From assembly GCA_030640275.1 (NCBI GenBank), contig DAOWJR010000010.1, positions 1 to 24,856 on the forward strand: 24,856 nucleotides of DNA. The letters run 5' to 3'. The stretch is from Actinomycetes bacterium (GTDB taxonomy: Bacteria; Actinomycetota; Humimicrobiia; JAHJRV01). Numbering within the stretch: position 1 is the first letter of the stretch; every line of letters begins with the position of its first letter. Under the pieces are notes generated by a model. That model saw only the letters and a list, made by a program, of their open reading frames with translations, searched no databases and had not been told where the DNA came from. Made by a program: the position numbers and the translations under genes. This document shows positions 7,949-15,738 of this stretch, piece by piece.

Positions 7949-8003
7949 GAAAATAAATAGCTTTTAATGAACATAAATTAAAAAAGTATTAAATTGACAT
8001 AAA

Positions 8004-8468
8004 ATGTTTTTTAAAAAATATACAATCCGAAAATATATTAAATTTCGTCTTTTACTTTTAATTTTTCTACTAATTATAATCCTACCTATCTTGTCAGGTT
8101 GTGAATTTTTAATATTTAAATCTGAACCTGAAAGAACAGTTTTTAGTTTTTTTAATGACCTGAATTTAAAAAATGTTGAAAGGATATATAATAAATATCT
8201 CTTAAATAATGATAAATTAAAGATAGACAAGGAAGATTTTAATTTATTGATTTCCAAATCTCTCTCCTCTGTCAGAAAAATAGAGTTAAAGAGAACCGAT
8301 TTATTAAAAAGGAATGATGAGAAAGCAGCAGTAAGTGCAAATTTTATTATTACTTATGTTGATGACAGAGAAGAGATAAGAACAGAAGAGATATTCCTAA
8401 TTTATGAAGATGGGAAGTGGAAAATCAATTTTGAAGAAACATTTTTGTCTTTAAAGCCACAACCTTGA
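8004..8468 (+). CDS. Small lipoprotein with NTF2-like domain (unknown function)
   Basis: A 154-residue protein with a basic N-terminus, a strongly hydrophobic segment (about residues 15-31) and the lipobox LSGC with Cys33. It is therefore predicted to be a lipid-anchored surface protein. The rest resembles NTF2/DUF4878-type lipoproteins: an early TVFSFFNDLNLKN helix, alternating strands, and a closing IYEDGKWKINFEE strand pair. Such domains often bind small ligands or partner proteins, but no function can be assigned. It starts 55 bases after the deacetylase gene without a visible Shine-Dalgarno sequence. A TTGACA at 7994-7999 lies too close to the ATG to be its promoter. The stop is just upstream of the dnaK regulatory region. 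Confidence 0.78.
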   Translation: MFFKKYTIRKYIKFRLLLLIFLLIIILPILSGCEFLIFKSEPERTVFSFFNDLNLKNVERIYNKYLLNNDKLKIDKEDFNLLISKSLSSVRKIELKRTDLLKRNDEKAAVSANFIITYVDDREEIRTEEIFLIYEDGKWKINFEETFLSLKPQP

Positions 8469-8519
8469 GTGAAAAAGCTAAAAAATATTGATTTTTTTGT
8501 GCAATTCTGGTAAAATATC

Positions 8520-8572
8520 AAAACTTTATGATATTATTATTAAAATACTTGACAATAGTATTATAAAGTTTT
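8520..8572. promoter_or_regulatory. Long imperfect palindrome over the dnaK promoter (candidate operator)
   Basis: The arms at 8520-8538 and 8554-8572 are 19 bases each and match as inverted repeats at 17 of 19 positions. Both mismatches would be G-T wobbles in RNA, so the transcript could form a continuous 19-pair stem. The loop is 15 bases. The palindrome covers the -35 box and the spacer and touches the first base of the -10 box. That position suits a repressor site. It does not resemble CIRCE (HrcA) or the usual HspR HAIR box. Termination of the upstream lipoprotein gene is an alternative, but there is no clean T tract after the right arm. Confidence 0.6.
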
Positions 8573-8577
8573 ATAAT
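8549..8577 (+). promoter_or_regulatory. Consensus sigma-A promoter of the dnaK operon
   Basis: TTGACA (8549-8554), exactly 17 bases, then TATAAT (8572-8577) gives perfect matches in both boxes with ideal spacing. Transcription should start near 8584, leaving an untranslated leader of about 65 bases before the dnaK ATG. Such a strong promoter would need repression in unstressed cells, which fits the overlapping palindrome. Confidence 0.85.
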
Positions 8578-8650
8578 TTTATCTACAAATTTTAGTTTAT
8601 TATTAAATATTTGAAATTTTTAAAATGTAAATAAAAAGGAGGATTAAAAA

Positions 8651-10492
8651 ATGTCAAAACCAATTGGTATTGATCTAGGTACAACCAACTCATGTATTGC
8701 TGTATTTGAGGGAGGAGAATCAACAGTTATACCAAATGTGGAAGGTGGTAGGCTAACTCCATCAGTTGTAGCTTTTACTAAATCTGGTGAGCGCTTAGTA
8801 GGAATGATAGCAAAAAGACAAGCAATAACAAATCCGGATAAAACTATATCATCTATTAAGAGAAAAATGGGTTCGAAACATAGAGTAAAAATTGATGATA
8901 AAGAATATTCACCTCAAGAAATTTCTGCAATGATATTACAAAAGATGAAAGCTGATGCAGAAGCACACCTGGGTGAAGAAATAACGGAAGCTGTTATAAC
9001 TGTTCCAGCATATTTTGAGGATAGTCAAAGAAAAGCTACAAAAGAGGCTGGTAAAATAGCAGGCATGAAAGTACCAAGAATAATAAATGAGCCAACAGCA
9101 GCTGCTCTTGCATACGGTTTGGACAAGGAGCAAGATCAGAAAATATTAGTTTTTGATCTCGGTGGAGGAACATTTGATGTTTCAATTTTAGATATTGGAG
9201 ATGGAGTTTTCGAAGTAAAAGCTACAAGTGGGAACAATCTTTTGGGTGGGGATGACTATGATAAGAAAATAGCGGAATGGATAATTTCTGAATTCAAAAA
9301 AGAACAAGGAATAGACCTTTCTGGTGATAAGATGGCAATGCAAAGACTTAAAGAGGCAGCTGAAAAGGCAAAATGTGAACTTTCTACTACTCAAACTGCT
9401 AATATAAATCTACCTTTTATAACAGCTGATGAGTCAGGTCCAAAACATCTTGAGATGACACTTACAAGAGCTAAACTTGTTCAATTAGTATCTGATTTGA
9501 TTGATAAGTGTGTTGGTCCAACAAAAAGAGCAATGGAGGATGCAGGAGTAAAACCTGGGGATTTAGACCATGTCCTATTAGTTGGAGGTCAAACCAGAAT
9601 GCCCGCAGTAAGAGATTTAGTAAAGAAATTGACAGGGAAAGAACCAAGAAAAGATATAAATCCTGATGAAGTTGTTGCTGTAGGAGCGGCAATTCAAGCG
9701 GGGGTTTTAAAAGGTGAAGTTAAAGATGTTCTTCTACTGGATGTTACACCATTATCATTAGGTATTGAGACAAAAGGCGGAGTTTTTACTAGGTTAATTG
9801 AGAGAAATACAACAATTCCTACAAAAAAGGGAGAAATATTTTCTACAGCTGAGGATAATCAAACTACAGTTGAGATTCATGTACTTCAGGGTGAAAGACC
9901 GATGGCTGCTTTCAACAAGACATTAGGTAGATTTCAACTGGTAGGAATACCACCAGCCCCAAGAGGAATTCCTCAGATTGAGGTGAATTTTGATATTGAT
10001 GCTAACGGAATTGTTCATGTATTTGCCAAAGATCTTGGAACTGGAAATGAACAGAAAATAACAATAACTTCTTCAGCTGGTATATCTGATAATGAGATAG
10101 AAAAAATGATGAAGGAAGCTGAAGTTCATGCAGAAGAGGATAAAAGAAAAAGGGAAGAAGCTGAGACAAGAAATAATGCAGATAATCTTATCTATTCAAC
10201 AGAGAAATCATTAAGACAATTAGGTGATAAATTACCTTCAGGAGAAAGAAGCAATATAGAATCTGCTATTTCAGAATTAAAAAAGGCACTGGCTGGAACA
10301 GATGTAGAAGCTATAAAACAGAAATCACAAAATTTAATGGAGGCATCCCATAAATTAGCAGAAGCTATCTATGCCCAGACAACTCAAAAGACTACAAAAG
10401 CTGAAGAGTCTAAAGGTGAGAAAAAATCAAAACCAGAAGATGAGGAAGAAGTTGTAGACGCTGATTTTGAAGTTGTAGATGAAAATGAATAG
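8651..10492 (+). CDS. dnaK: Chaperone DnaK (Hsp70)
   Basis: The 613-residue Hsp70 chaperone uses ATP to bind and release exposed hydrophobic segments of client proteins in the cytoplasm. The N-terminal ATPase domain starts with GIDLGTTNSC and contains VPAYF and FDLGGGTFDVS. The interdomain linker VLLLDVTPLSLG lies near residues 359-370. A substrate-binding domain and a helical lid follow, and the acidic tail ends in EEEVVDADFEVVDENE. The length is typical of bacterial DnaK. AAGGAGG at 8636-8642 is a strong ribosome site eight bases before the ATG. It is the first gene of a dnaK-grpE-dnaJ-hspR cluster and follows a consensus promoter within a palindrome. GrpE and DnaJ, its nucleotide-exchange and J-domain partners, are encoded next. 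Confidence 0.98.
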   Translation: MSKPIGIDLGTTNSCIAVFEGGESTVIPNVEGGRLTPSVVAFTKSGERLVGMIAKRQAITNPDKTISSIKRKMGSKHRVKIDDKEYSPQEISAMILQKMKADAEAHLGEEITEAVITVPAYFEDSQRKATKEAGKIAGMKVPRIINEPTAAALAYGLDKEQDQKILVFDLGGGTFDVSILDIGDGVFEVKATSGNNLLGGDDYDKKIAEWIISEFKKEQGIDLSGDKMAMQRLKEAAEKAKCELSTTQTANINLPFITADESGPKHLEMTLTRAKLVQLVSDLIDKCVGPTKRAMEDAGVKPGDLDHVLLVGGQTRMPAVRDLVKKLTGKEPRKDINPDEVVAVGAAIQAGVLKGEVKDVLLLDVTPLSLGIETKGGVFTRLIERNTTIPTKKGEIFSTAEDNQTTVEIHVLQGERPMAAFNKTLGRFQLVGIPPAPRGIPQIEVNFDIDANGIVHVFAKDLGTGNEQKITITSSAGISDNEIEKMMKEAEVHAEEDKRKREEAETRNNADNLIYSTEKSLRQLGDKLPSGERSNIESAISELKKALAGTDVEAIKQKSQNLMEASHKLAEAIYAQTTQKTTKAEESKGEKKSKPEDEEEVVDADFEVVDENE

Positions 10493-10503
10493 AATTTAAG
10501 GAA

Positions 10504-10520
10504 GTGTCAGGTCTTGACAT
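10504..10520. repeat. Short palindromic intergenic repeat motif after dnaK
   Basis: GTGTCAGGTCTTGACAT contains TGTCA and TGACA inverted around GGTCT. It resembles a motif I recall from dispersed intergenic repeats and insertion-element ends in many environmental genomes. It occurs only once here, so its repeat nature is unproven within this window. Confidence 0.35.
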
Positions 10521-10540
10521 GAGACATAGAGGAAGAGTAG

Positions 10541-10560
10541 GGGAAATTAAAGATTTTCCC
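10541..10560 (+). other. Intercistronic hairpin between dnaK and grpE
   Basis: GGGAAA (10541-10546) and TTTCCC (10555-10560) form a 6-pair stem with an 8-base loop, with no T tract after it. It may be an RNA-processing or stabilising hairpin that sets dnaK levels above grpE and dnaJ. It could instead be a weak attenuator. Confidence 0.4.
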
Positions 10561-10591
10561 TATTAAAATTATATATTTTATAGGAGATTTT

Positions 10592-11257
10592 ATGTCAGAA
10601 GCTAAAAAGCAAAATGAATCGAATTCAGAAATTGATTATAGCAAAGTTTCATCTAAAAACAATGAAAAAAGTAAAGAAAAATCAAGTAAGAATCGGTCTC
10701 AAAAAATCAAAACAGAATCAATTAAAAAGAAGAAATTAAAAAGAAAAAAAACTAAGAGTGAGATAAGATTGAATAAAAAGATTACAGAATTAAAACAAGA
10801 AATAGATGAGAAAAAAAATCAACTAAATGATTATATTGATACACTGCAAAGACTTCAAGCAGAATTTGAGAACTATAAAAAAAGGACTATAAAAGAAAAA
10901 GACAAACTCGTGTCAATAGCAAATAAGGATTTAATAAGAGAACTTTTGCCATTACTTGATGATTTTGAGAGAGCTATAAACTCTTGTAAAAATGGTAATG
11001 AGGTTCAAACCATCATTGAAGGTCTAAATATTATAAATAATCAATTTAATCAGGTATTAAATAAAAAAAATCTAAAAGAGATCTATCCCGAGGGAGAGAT
11101 ATTTGATCCAAGATACCATGAAGCTGTAATGCAAATTGAAAGCGATAAACACGAGGAAGGAACAGTGCTTGAAGTATTACAGAAAGGATACCTATTAAAT
11201 GATATATTATTAAGACCCGCAACTGTAAAGGTCTCAAAAAAATCAGATAAGTCCTGA
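10592..11257 (+). CDS. grpE: GrpE nucleotide exchange factor
   Basis: GrpE speeds ADP release from DnaK and acts as a dimer in the cytoplasm. Residues 1-60 form an unusually Lys/Ser-rich, probably disordered tail. About 62-110 forms the long dimerising helix (DTLQRLQAEFENYKKR). The C-terminal beta domain carries GEIFDPRYHEAVMQ and GTVLEVLQKGYLLNDILLR, the conserved surface that touches DnaK. The 221-residue length is slightly long because of the basic tail. AGGAGA at 10582-10587 precedes the ATG. It sits 99 bases after dnaK and 63 before dnaJ in the same orientation. Confidence 0.97.
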   Translation: MSEAKKQNESNSEIDYSKVSSKNNEKSKEKSSKNRSQKIKTESIKKKKLKRKKTKSEIRLNKKITELKQEIDEKKNQLNDYIDTLQRLQAEFENYKKRTIKEKDKLVSIANKDLIRELLPLLDDFERAINSCKNGNEVQTIIEGLNIINNQFNQVLNKKNLKEIYPEGEIFDPRYHEAVMQIESDKHEEGTVLEVLQKGYLLNDILLRPATVKVSKKSDKS

Positions 11258-11320
11258 GAAAAAATTAAATTGAATTTAACAATGCAAAAATTTTATTAAG
11301 ATTTATTCCTGGTGACTTAA

Positions 11321-12445
11321 TTGGAATTTAAAGACTATTATAAGATATTAGGTGTAGATAAAAGTGCTACACAAAAAGAGATAAAAAAAGCATATAGGAA
11401 ATTAGCTCAACAGTATCATCCTGATGTTAACAAAAACAATAAGGAAGCAGAGGAGAAGTTTAAAGAAATTTCAGTAGCATACTCAATCTTAGGAGATAAA
11501 GAGAAGAGAAAGAGATATGATGAACAGGTTAGAATGTACAGTCAGGGACCTTTTGGATTTCAAGCTAAAGGATTTAAACCAGAGGATTTTCAAACAATCT
11601 GGAACTTTCAGGAATTTGGTGAATCTTCGGCTTTTGAAAGTATATTTGACTTATTTAAAACTGGTGGTGTAAGAAACAGGCGAACTAAAGTACCAAAAAG
11701 AGGAAATGACCTTACATATAAATTAAATCTCTCCTTCTACGAAGCAATTAAAGGTGTAACTACGAAAATAAATGTAAACGCTAATTTAGCATGTACGAAG
11801 TGCAAGGGTACAGGAACTGAGCCAGGGACTTTGCCAATAACATGTCCAAATTGCAATGGGAGAGGAGTAGTATCGAGAAATCAAGGTTTTTTCAGTATAA
11901 GTCAAACATGTCCTCGATGTTTAGGCCAGGGTATAATAACAGAGCACCCTTGCACTAAATGCAAAGGTACAGGGAGAGAGAGGAGAGTAAGAAAATTAAC
12001 TGTAAAAATCCCTGCTGGAGTGAAAAATGGTTCAAAAATAAGATTTAAGGGTATGGGGGAGTCTGGTGATAAAGGAAGTCCATCTGGAGATTTGTATATT
12101 ATTACCAAGGTAAAATCACACCCTATTTTTAAAAGAAGAAATAGTGATATTTTAATAGATTTACCCATTACATTCACTGAAGCTGCTTTAGGAACAAATA
12201 TTGAAATTCCAACCCCAAATAAAAAAATTTCATTAAAGATTCCAGCTGGTTCACAAAGTGGGAAAGTGTTTAGAATTAGAGGTAAGGGAGCACCAAAATT
12301 AAAAAGAAGCGGGAAAGGAAATATGCTCATCAAACTTAAAGTTGTAACTCCTGATAAACTTTCGGTAAAGGAAAAAAGATTATTTATGGATCTTGAAAGA
12401 GTTAGCAAATCAGATCCAAGAAAAAAAATGTTTAATTCTCATTAA
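11321..12445 (+). CDS. dnaJ: Chaperone DnaJ (type I J-protein)
   Basis: DnaJ delivers substrates to DnaK and stimulates its ATPase. The J domain covers residues 1-70 with the HPD motif inside LAQQYHPDVNK. The linker that is normally Gly/Phe-rich is short and poor in glycine (about 75-130). A zinc domain follows with four CxxCxGxG-type repeats (CTKCKGTG, CPNCNGRG, CPRCLGQG, CTKCKGTG) at about 155-220. Two beta-sandwich substrate-binding domains and a C-terminal dimerisation part reach residue 374. The start is TTG at 11321, immediately encoding EFKDYYKILGV, with GGTGA at 11311-11315. It is the third gene of the chaperone cluster. Confidence 0.96.
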   Translation: MEFKDYYKILGVDKSATQKEIKKAYRKLAQQYHPDVNKNNKEAEEKFKEISVAYSILGDKEKRKRYDEQVRMYSQGPFGFQAKGFKPEDFQTIWNFQEFGESSAFESIFDLFKTGGVRNRRTKVPKRGNDLTYKLNLSFYEAIKGVTTKINVNANLACTKCKGTGTEPGTLPITCPNCNGRGVVSRNQGFFSISQTCPRCLGQGIITEHPCTKCKGTGRERRVRKLTVKIPAGVKNGSKIRFKGMGESGDKGSPSGDLYIITKVKSHPIFKRRNSDILIDLPITFTEAALGTNIEIPTPNKKISLKIPAGSQSGKVFRIRGKGAPKLKRSGKGNMLIKLKVVTPDKLSVKEKRLFMDLERVSKSDPRKKMFNSH

Positions 12446-12549
12446 ATTTAATAAAATATTAATTTTTTGTAATCTAATAATATATATAAAAAATTAGTTT
12501 AAATTTTATATGTATGTGATTTAAAAAAACATTTTTAAGAAATACTTAT

Positions 12550-12939
12550 ATGAACAGGAATAAAAGGAAACCAGTATATATAATAAGTGTAGCTGCGAAA
12601 TTGACTAATGTGCATCCTCAAACTCTTAGATTATATGAGAGGAAAAAGTTAGTAATACCTATAAGAACATCTACTAATATTCGTTTATATTCAGAGGAAA
12701 ATATTGAGAAAACCATATATATTCAGGGATTAACTCAAAACCTTGGGATAAATTTAGCAGGTGTTAGGAGGATTTTAGATTTAGAAAGAGAACTTGAGTT
12801 AGCTGAATTAGATCTCAAAAAAGCACAAATAGAATTGGAAAGACTAACTAAAGAAATGGAAAGAGAAATAGAAAATGTTCGTAAAAGTTTCAAATATGAA
12901 ATTGTTCCATTTTCTTCTCGTGAAATAGAACCTATTTAA
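12550..12939 (+). CDS. hspR: HspR-like MerR-family heat-shock repressor
   Basis: A 129-residue MerR-type regulator. The N-terminal winged helix carries VYIISVAAKLTNVHPQTLRL, the wing YERKKLVIPIRT, and NIRLYSEENIEK. GINLAGVRRILDLERELE then leads into a coiled coil at about 75-115. The VHPQTLR and GINLAG signatures are typical of HspR, which represses the dnaK operon in actinobacteria and uses DnaK as co-repressor. Its place directly after dnaJ supports this, though a 104-base AT-rich gap without a clear ribosome site separates them. No canonical HAIR operator (CTTGAGT-N7-ACTCAAG) is seen near dnaK. The palindrome over the dnaK promoter is the best candidate target. It ends 13 bases from the convergent DUF72 gene. 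Confidence 0.88.
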   Translation: MNRNKRKPVYIISVAAKLTNVHPQTLRLYERKKLVIPIRTSTNIRLYSEENIEKTIYIQGLTQNLGINLAGVRRILDLERELELAELDLKKAQIELERLTKEMEREIENVRKSFKYEIVPFSSREIEPI

Positions 12940-12952
12940 TAGATGAAAGAAA

Positions 12953-13723
12953 TTATAGCAGGGAAAGCAGGAGATTAGCTGCTTTTACTGCTTTTGATTT
13001 ATAGTGATTATTGAAATAAATAAGAGTTTTATTAGCTTTTTTATCCATCTCTTTTATCTTGGGAACCCATTCCAATAATTCATCCTGCTTGTATTCATAA
13101 TCATATCTCTCATATGCCTTCTTATGATGCCACCATTTTTGAGAATTTCTTCCATGAAACCTGACATAAGCAATATCAGAGGTTATTTTAGTAATAGGTG
13201 GAATTAAACCTCTTAGTTTTGGTTGATCAACACAACAAAATCCTAATTCATTCTGTTCAAGGAATTCAAAGGTTTCATCATTTATCCATGAAATGTTTCT
13301 GAATTCTATAACCAATGGAAGGTCTATGATATTTTCCTTTAAATATTTCAAATAATCTAAATTCTTAGAATTGAATTTAAAGGTCCAGGGAAATTGAGCT
13401 AAAACAGAAGCTAACTGCTCTCTTTCAATTAATGGTGATATACCTTTTATAAAATCATCATAATCCTTAGACTTAGCTTCTCTTTCATGTGTCATTATGC
13501 TATTTGCTTTAACTGAAAAAATAAAATCATCAGGTACTTTTTGAGCTATCCTGTTGATTATGTATGGATTTGGCATTCTATAGTATGTGAAATTTATTTC
13601 AGTTGTTTTAAAATTTTTAGAATAGAATTTCAACATATCAGATTTATTTATATCAGATGGATAATAATTTCCCTTCCAATCCTCGTAGCTATAGCCAGAT
13701 GTTCCAATTACTATACCCATCAT
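12953..13723 (-). CDS. DUF72 (YecE-like) family protein
   Basis: A 256-residue DUF72 protein, a TIM-barrel family of unknown biochemical role. Typical features are the opening IGTSGYSYEDWKGNYYP, the TTEINFTYYRMP strand, a FSVKANSIMTHE motif, an LAQFPWTFK segment, VIEFRNISW, and AYVRFHGRNSQKWW followed by TLIYFNNHYKSKAVKAA near the C-terminus. Two ATG codons in tandem (complement of 13721-13723 and 13718-13720) follow a GGAG site, and either could be the start. It is the only - strand gene between the chaperone and cooC clusters and is transcribed towards hspR. No function is claimed. Confidence 0.92.
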   Translation of the reverse strand: MMGIVIGTSGYSYEDWKGNYYPSDINKSDMLKFYSKNFKTTEINFTYYRMPNPYIINRIAQKVPDDFIFSVKANSIMTHEREAKSKDYDDFIKGISPLIEREQLASVLAQFPWTFKFNSKNLDYLKYLKENIIDLPLVIEFRNISWINDETFEFLEQNELGFCCVDQPKLRGLIPPITKITSDIAYVRFHGRNSQKWWHHKKAYERYDYEYKQDELLEWVPKIKEMDKKANKTLIYFNNHYKSKAVKAANLLLSLL

Positions 13724-13807
13724 TTACTCCTAATAATTATATTTATTACCATTATATATTGTAGAATTTCTTTGTTTATATTTTAGCAAAAATAAAAACA
13801 AAAGTTA

Positions 13808-13816
13808 TGCTATAAT
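13808..13816 (+). promoter_or_regulatory. Extended -10 promoter element upstream of cooC
   Basis: TGCTATAAT (13808-13816) is a perfect extended -10 box, 60 bases ahead of the cooC start. No convincing -35 box lies at the right distance, which extended -10 promoters can tolerate. Confidence 0.55.
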
Positions 13817-13819
13817 TTT

Positions 13820-13849
13820 TTGAGTGTAATTTCAAAATTTGAAACTCAA
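13820..13849. promoter_or_regulatory. Nested inverted repeats in the cooC leader
   Basis: TTTCAAA (13830-13836) and TTTGAAA (13838-13844) form a perfect palindrome around one A. They are flanked by TTGAGT (13820-13825) and ACTCAA (13844-13849), also inverted. The structure begins a few bases after the predicted -10 box, where a repressor would block initiation. The outer half-sites resemble HspR half-sites but are 18 rather than 7 bases apart. Confidence 0.4.
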
Positions 13850-13875
13850 TTTAATAAAAATCTAAGAAGGAAAAA

Positions 13876-14682
13876 ATGGCAGGATTTAAAATAGCTATTA
13901 GTGGTAAGGGCGGTGTTGGAAAAACCACCATTGCTGGAACTCTTGCCTTCATATATGAATTAGATAAGAAGAAGGTGTTAGTTGTAGATGCAGATCCTAA
14001 TGCTAATGTCGCATCAGTTTTGGGAGTAGGCTATGATCAGTTCTCTAAAATTACTCCCATATCTGAAATGTATGAGCTTATAGAAGAGAGAACAGGAGCA
14101 AAGCCAGGAACTTATGGCACTTTATTTAAAATGAATCCAAAAGTTGATGATATTCCTGATAAATATTGTTACAGGATAAATGGAATCAAATTACTTATTA
14201 TGGGAACAGTGAAGGAAGGTGGTTCCGGATGTGTTTGCCCTGAAAATGTTTTGCTTAAAAGATTGGTATCTCATCTTATTTTAAGAAGAGATGAAGTTGT
14301 GATAATGGATATGGTGGCGGGGGTAGAACATTTAGGTAGAGCTACTGCAAGTGCAGTAAATGCTTTGATAATAGTAGTAGAACCTGGACAAAGAAGTATA
14401 CAGACAGCTTTTATCATAAAAAAACTTGCGGGTGAAATTGGTTTAAAAAATATTTATATAATACTTAACAAGGTTAGAACAAAAGAAGAAGAAGAGTTAT
14501 TAAAAGAGAAATTATCTGATTTTGAGATTTTAGGAACTATATATTTTAGTGAAAAAATTCGCTTATCAGATCTAGGTCAAAAAATCCCTTTTAAAGTTGA
14601 CAAGGAGTTTGTGAAGAATCTTAATCAAATAAAGAAAAAGCTGGATACCAAAATAACCCAAAAAAAATCACAAATCTATTAA
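13876..14682 (+). CDS. cooC: CooC-type nickel-insertion ATPase for CO dehydrogenase
   Basis: This is a MinD/ArsA-family P-loop ATPase of 268 residues. The deviant Walker A motif GKGGVGKTT lies at 10-18, followed by VVDADPNANVASVLG. Cys119-Val-Cys121 in SGCVCPEN is the CxC motif that binds metal at the CooC dimer interface. DMVAGVEHLGR is the switch II region and LNKVRTKEEEE is the nucleotide-specificity stretch. CooC loads nickel into the C-cluster of anaerobic CO dehydrogenase. No cooS or acs gene is in this window, so the partner must lie elsewhere. AAGAAGG at 13864-13870 precedes the ATG. The following genes encode NfnAB, which fits a ferredoxin-linked, possibly acetogenic metabolism. Related ATPases of unknown target exist, so CO dehydrogenase as client is inferred. 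Confidence 0.88.
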   Translation: MAGFKIAISGKGGVGKTTIAGTLAFIYELDKKKVLVVDADPNANVASVLGVGYDQFSKITPISEMYELIEERTGAKPGTYGTLFKMNPKVDDIPDKYCYRINGIKLLIMGTVKEGGSGCVCPENVLLKRLVSHLILRRDEVVIMDMVAGVEHLGRATASAVNALIIVVEPGQRSIQTAFIIKKLAGEIGLKNIYIILNKVRTKEEEELLKEKLSDFEILGTIYFSEKIRLSDLGQKIPFKVDKEFVKNLNQIKKKLDTKITQKKSQIY

Positions 14683-14730
14683 TAAAATAAACTATTTAGG
14701 AGTTGTGCTTACAAATATCTATTAATCCTT

Positions 14731-14756
14731 CCTCTTAAAGAGAGGTAAAATTTTTT
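14731..14756 (+). terminator. Weak candidate terminator after cooC
   Basis: CCTCT (14731-14735) and AGAGG (14741-14745) form a 5-pair stem with a 5-base loop. Six T residues follow at 14751-14756 after a five-base gap. The stem is short, so termination may be partial or absent and nfnA could still be co-transcribed with cooC. Confidence 0.35.
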
Positions 14757-14785
14757 AAATCTTTAAAATAGAAAGAGAGGAGCAT

Positions 14786-15619
14786 ATGTATGAAATTGTA
14801 AGAAGAGAAGTACTCGCTGAAGACAGTGACCTCTTTGAAATTTATGCTCCAGAAATTGCTAAAAAAGCAAAAGCGGGTCAATTTGTAATAATAAGAATTA
14901 ATGAGACTGGAGAAAGAATACCGCTTACTCTTGCTGATTTTGATGCTAAGAAAGGAACTATCACTTTGGTTGCATTAAGAGTGGGAAAAACAACCCATCT
15001 TTTAGGTACATTAAAAGCTGGGGACGAGATATTAGATGTTGTTGGTCCTTTAGGAAATCCAACCGAGATTGATAATTATGGAAGAGTAATTTGTGTTGGT
15101 GGTGGATTGGGAATTGCTACTATCATTACAATTTGCAAGGCACTTAAAGATGCTGGAAATTATGTTATAGGAATTATAGGGGCAAGAACAAAAGACCTTT
15201 TGATTTATGAGGATAAGTTGAGAGGAATATGTAATGAACTACATATTTCAACTGATGATGGTTCCTATGGTCATCATGGATTTGTTACAGATGTTTTAAA
15301 AAAATTGCTTGATGAGGGTGATACCATAGATATCATATGGGCTATTGGACCAGCAATAATGATGAAATTTGTCTGCAAAACCACAGAATCATATAAAATT
15401 AAAACTATTGTCAGTTTAAATCCTATCATGGTAGATGGAACAGGTATGTGTGGTGCTTGTAGAGTTGAAGTTGATGGAAAAACTAAATTTACATGTGTCC
15501 ACGGACCAGAATTTGATGGGCATAAAGTAAATTGGGATTTACTGCTCTCTCGTCAACAGATGTACTTAAATAGTGAGAAATTGTCTTTTAATAAATTCAA
15601 AGAAAAAATACGAGGATAA
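14786..15619 (+). CDS. nfnA: NfnA: ferredoxin/NADP oxidoreductase small subunit
   Basis: This is the FAD/NAD-binding subunit of NADH-dependent reduced ferredoxin:NADP oxidoreductase, also annotated as sulfide dehydrogenase subunit SudB. It is a 277-residue ferredoxin-reductase-fold protein. The FAD part covers about 1-95 with RIPLTLADFD, and the NAD part starts at VICVGGGLGIATI. At the C-terminus Cys222, Cys225 and Cys237 plus Asp217 (in VDGTGMCGAC and FTCVHGP) match the [2Fe-2S] site reported for this family, which uses three Cys and one Asp. In the complex this subunit handles NAD(H), while NfnB bifurcates electrons. GAGGAG precedes the ATG. The nfnB gene follows after 119 bases. A lone sulfide dehydrogenase role is the main alternative. 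Confidence 0.93.
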   Translation: MYEIVRREVLAEDSDLFEIYAPEIAKKAKAGQFVIIRINETGERIPLTLADFDAKKGTITLVALRVGKTTHLLGTLKAGDEILDVVGPLGNPTEIDNYGRVICVGGGLGIATIITICKALKDAGNYVIGIIGARTKDLLIYEDKLRGICNELHISTDDGSYGHHGFVTDVLKKLLDEGDTIDIIWAIGPAIMMKFVCKTTESYKIKTIVSLNPIMVDGTGMCGACRVEVDGKTKFTCVHGPEFDGHKVNWDLLLSRQQMYLNSEKLSFNKFKEKIRG

Positions 15620-15738
15620 TAATATCCTTAACAACATTTTGACAATAAAGGATTATCTTTAGATAAATTTTAAAAAATAAAAATATTAAATAGCTTTAAG
15701 AAAAATTGTAACTTCATTAAAAAAGGAAGCTAAAAAAG

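Noticed and set aside
7994..7999. TTGACA as a promoter for the lipoprotein gene
   Set aside because: It lies only four bases ahead of the ATG, so transcription would start inside the coding region. No suitable -10 box precedes the start.
8464..8477. CTTGAGT upstream of dnaK as half of an HspR HAIR box
   Set aside because: After the required seven bases the sequence is CTAAAAA, not ACTCAAG. The half-site overlaps the stop of the lipoprotein gene and lies about 80 bases ahead of the promoter.
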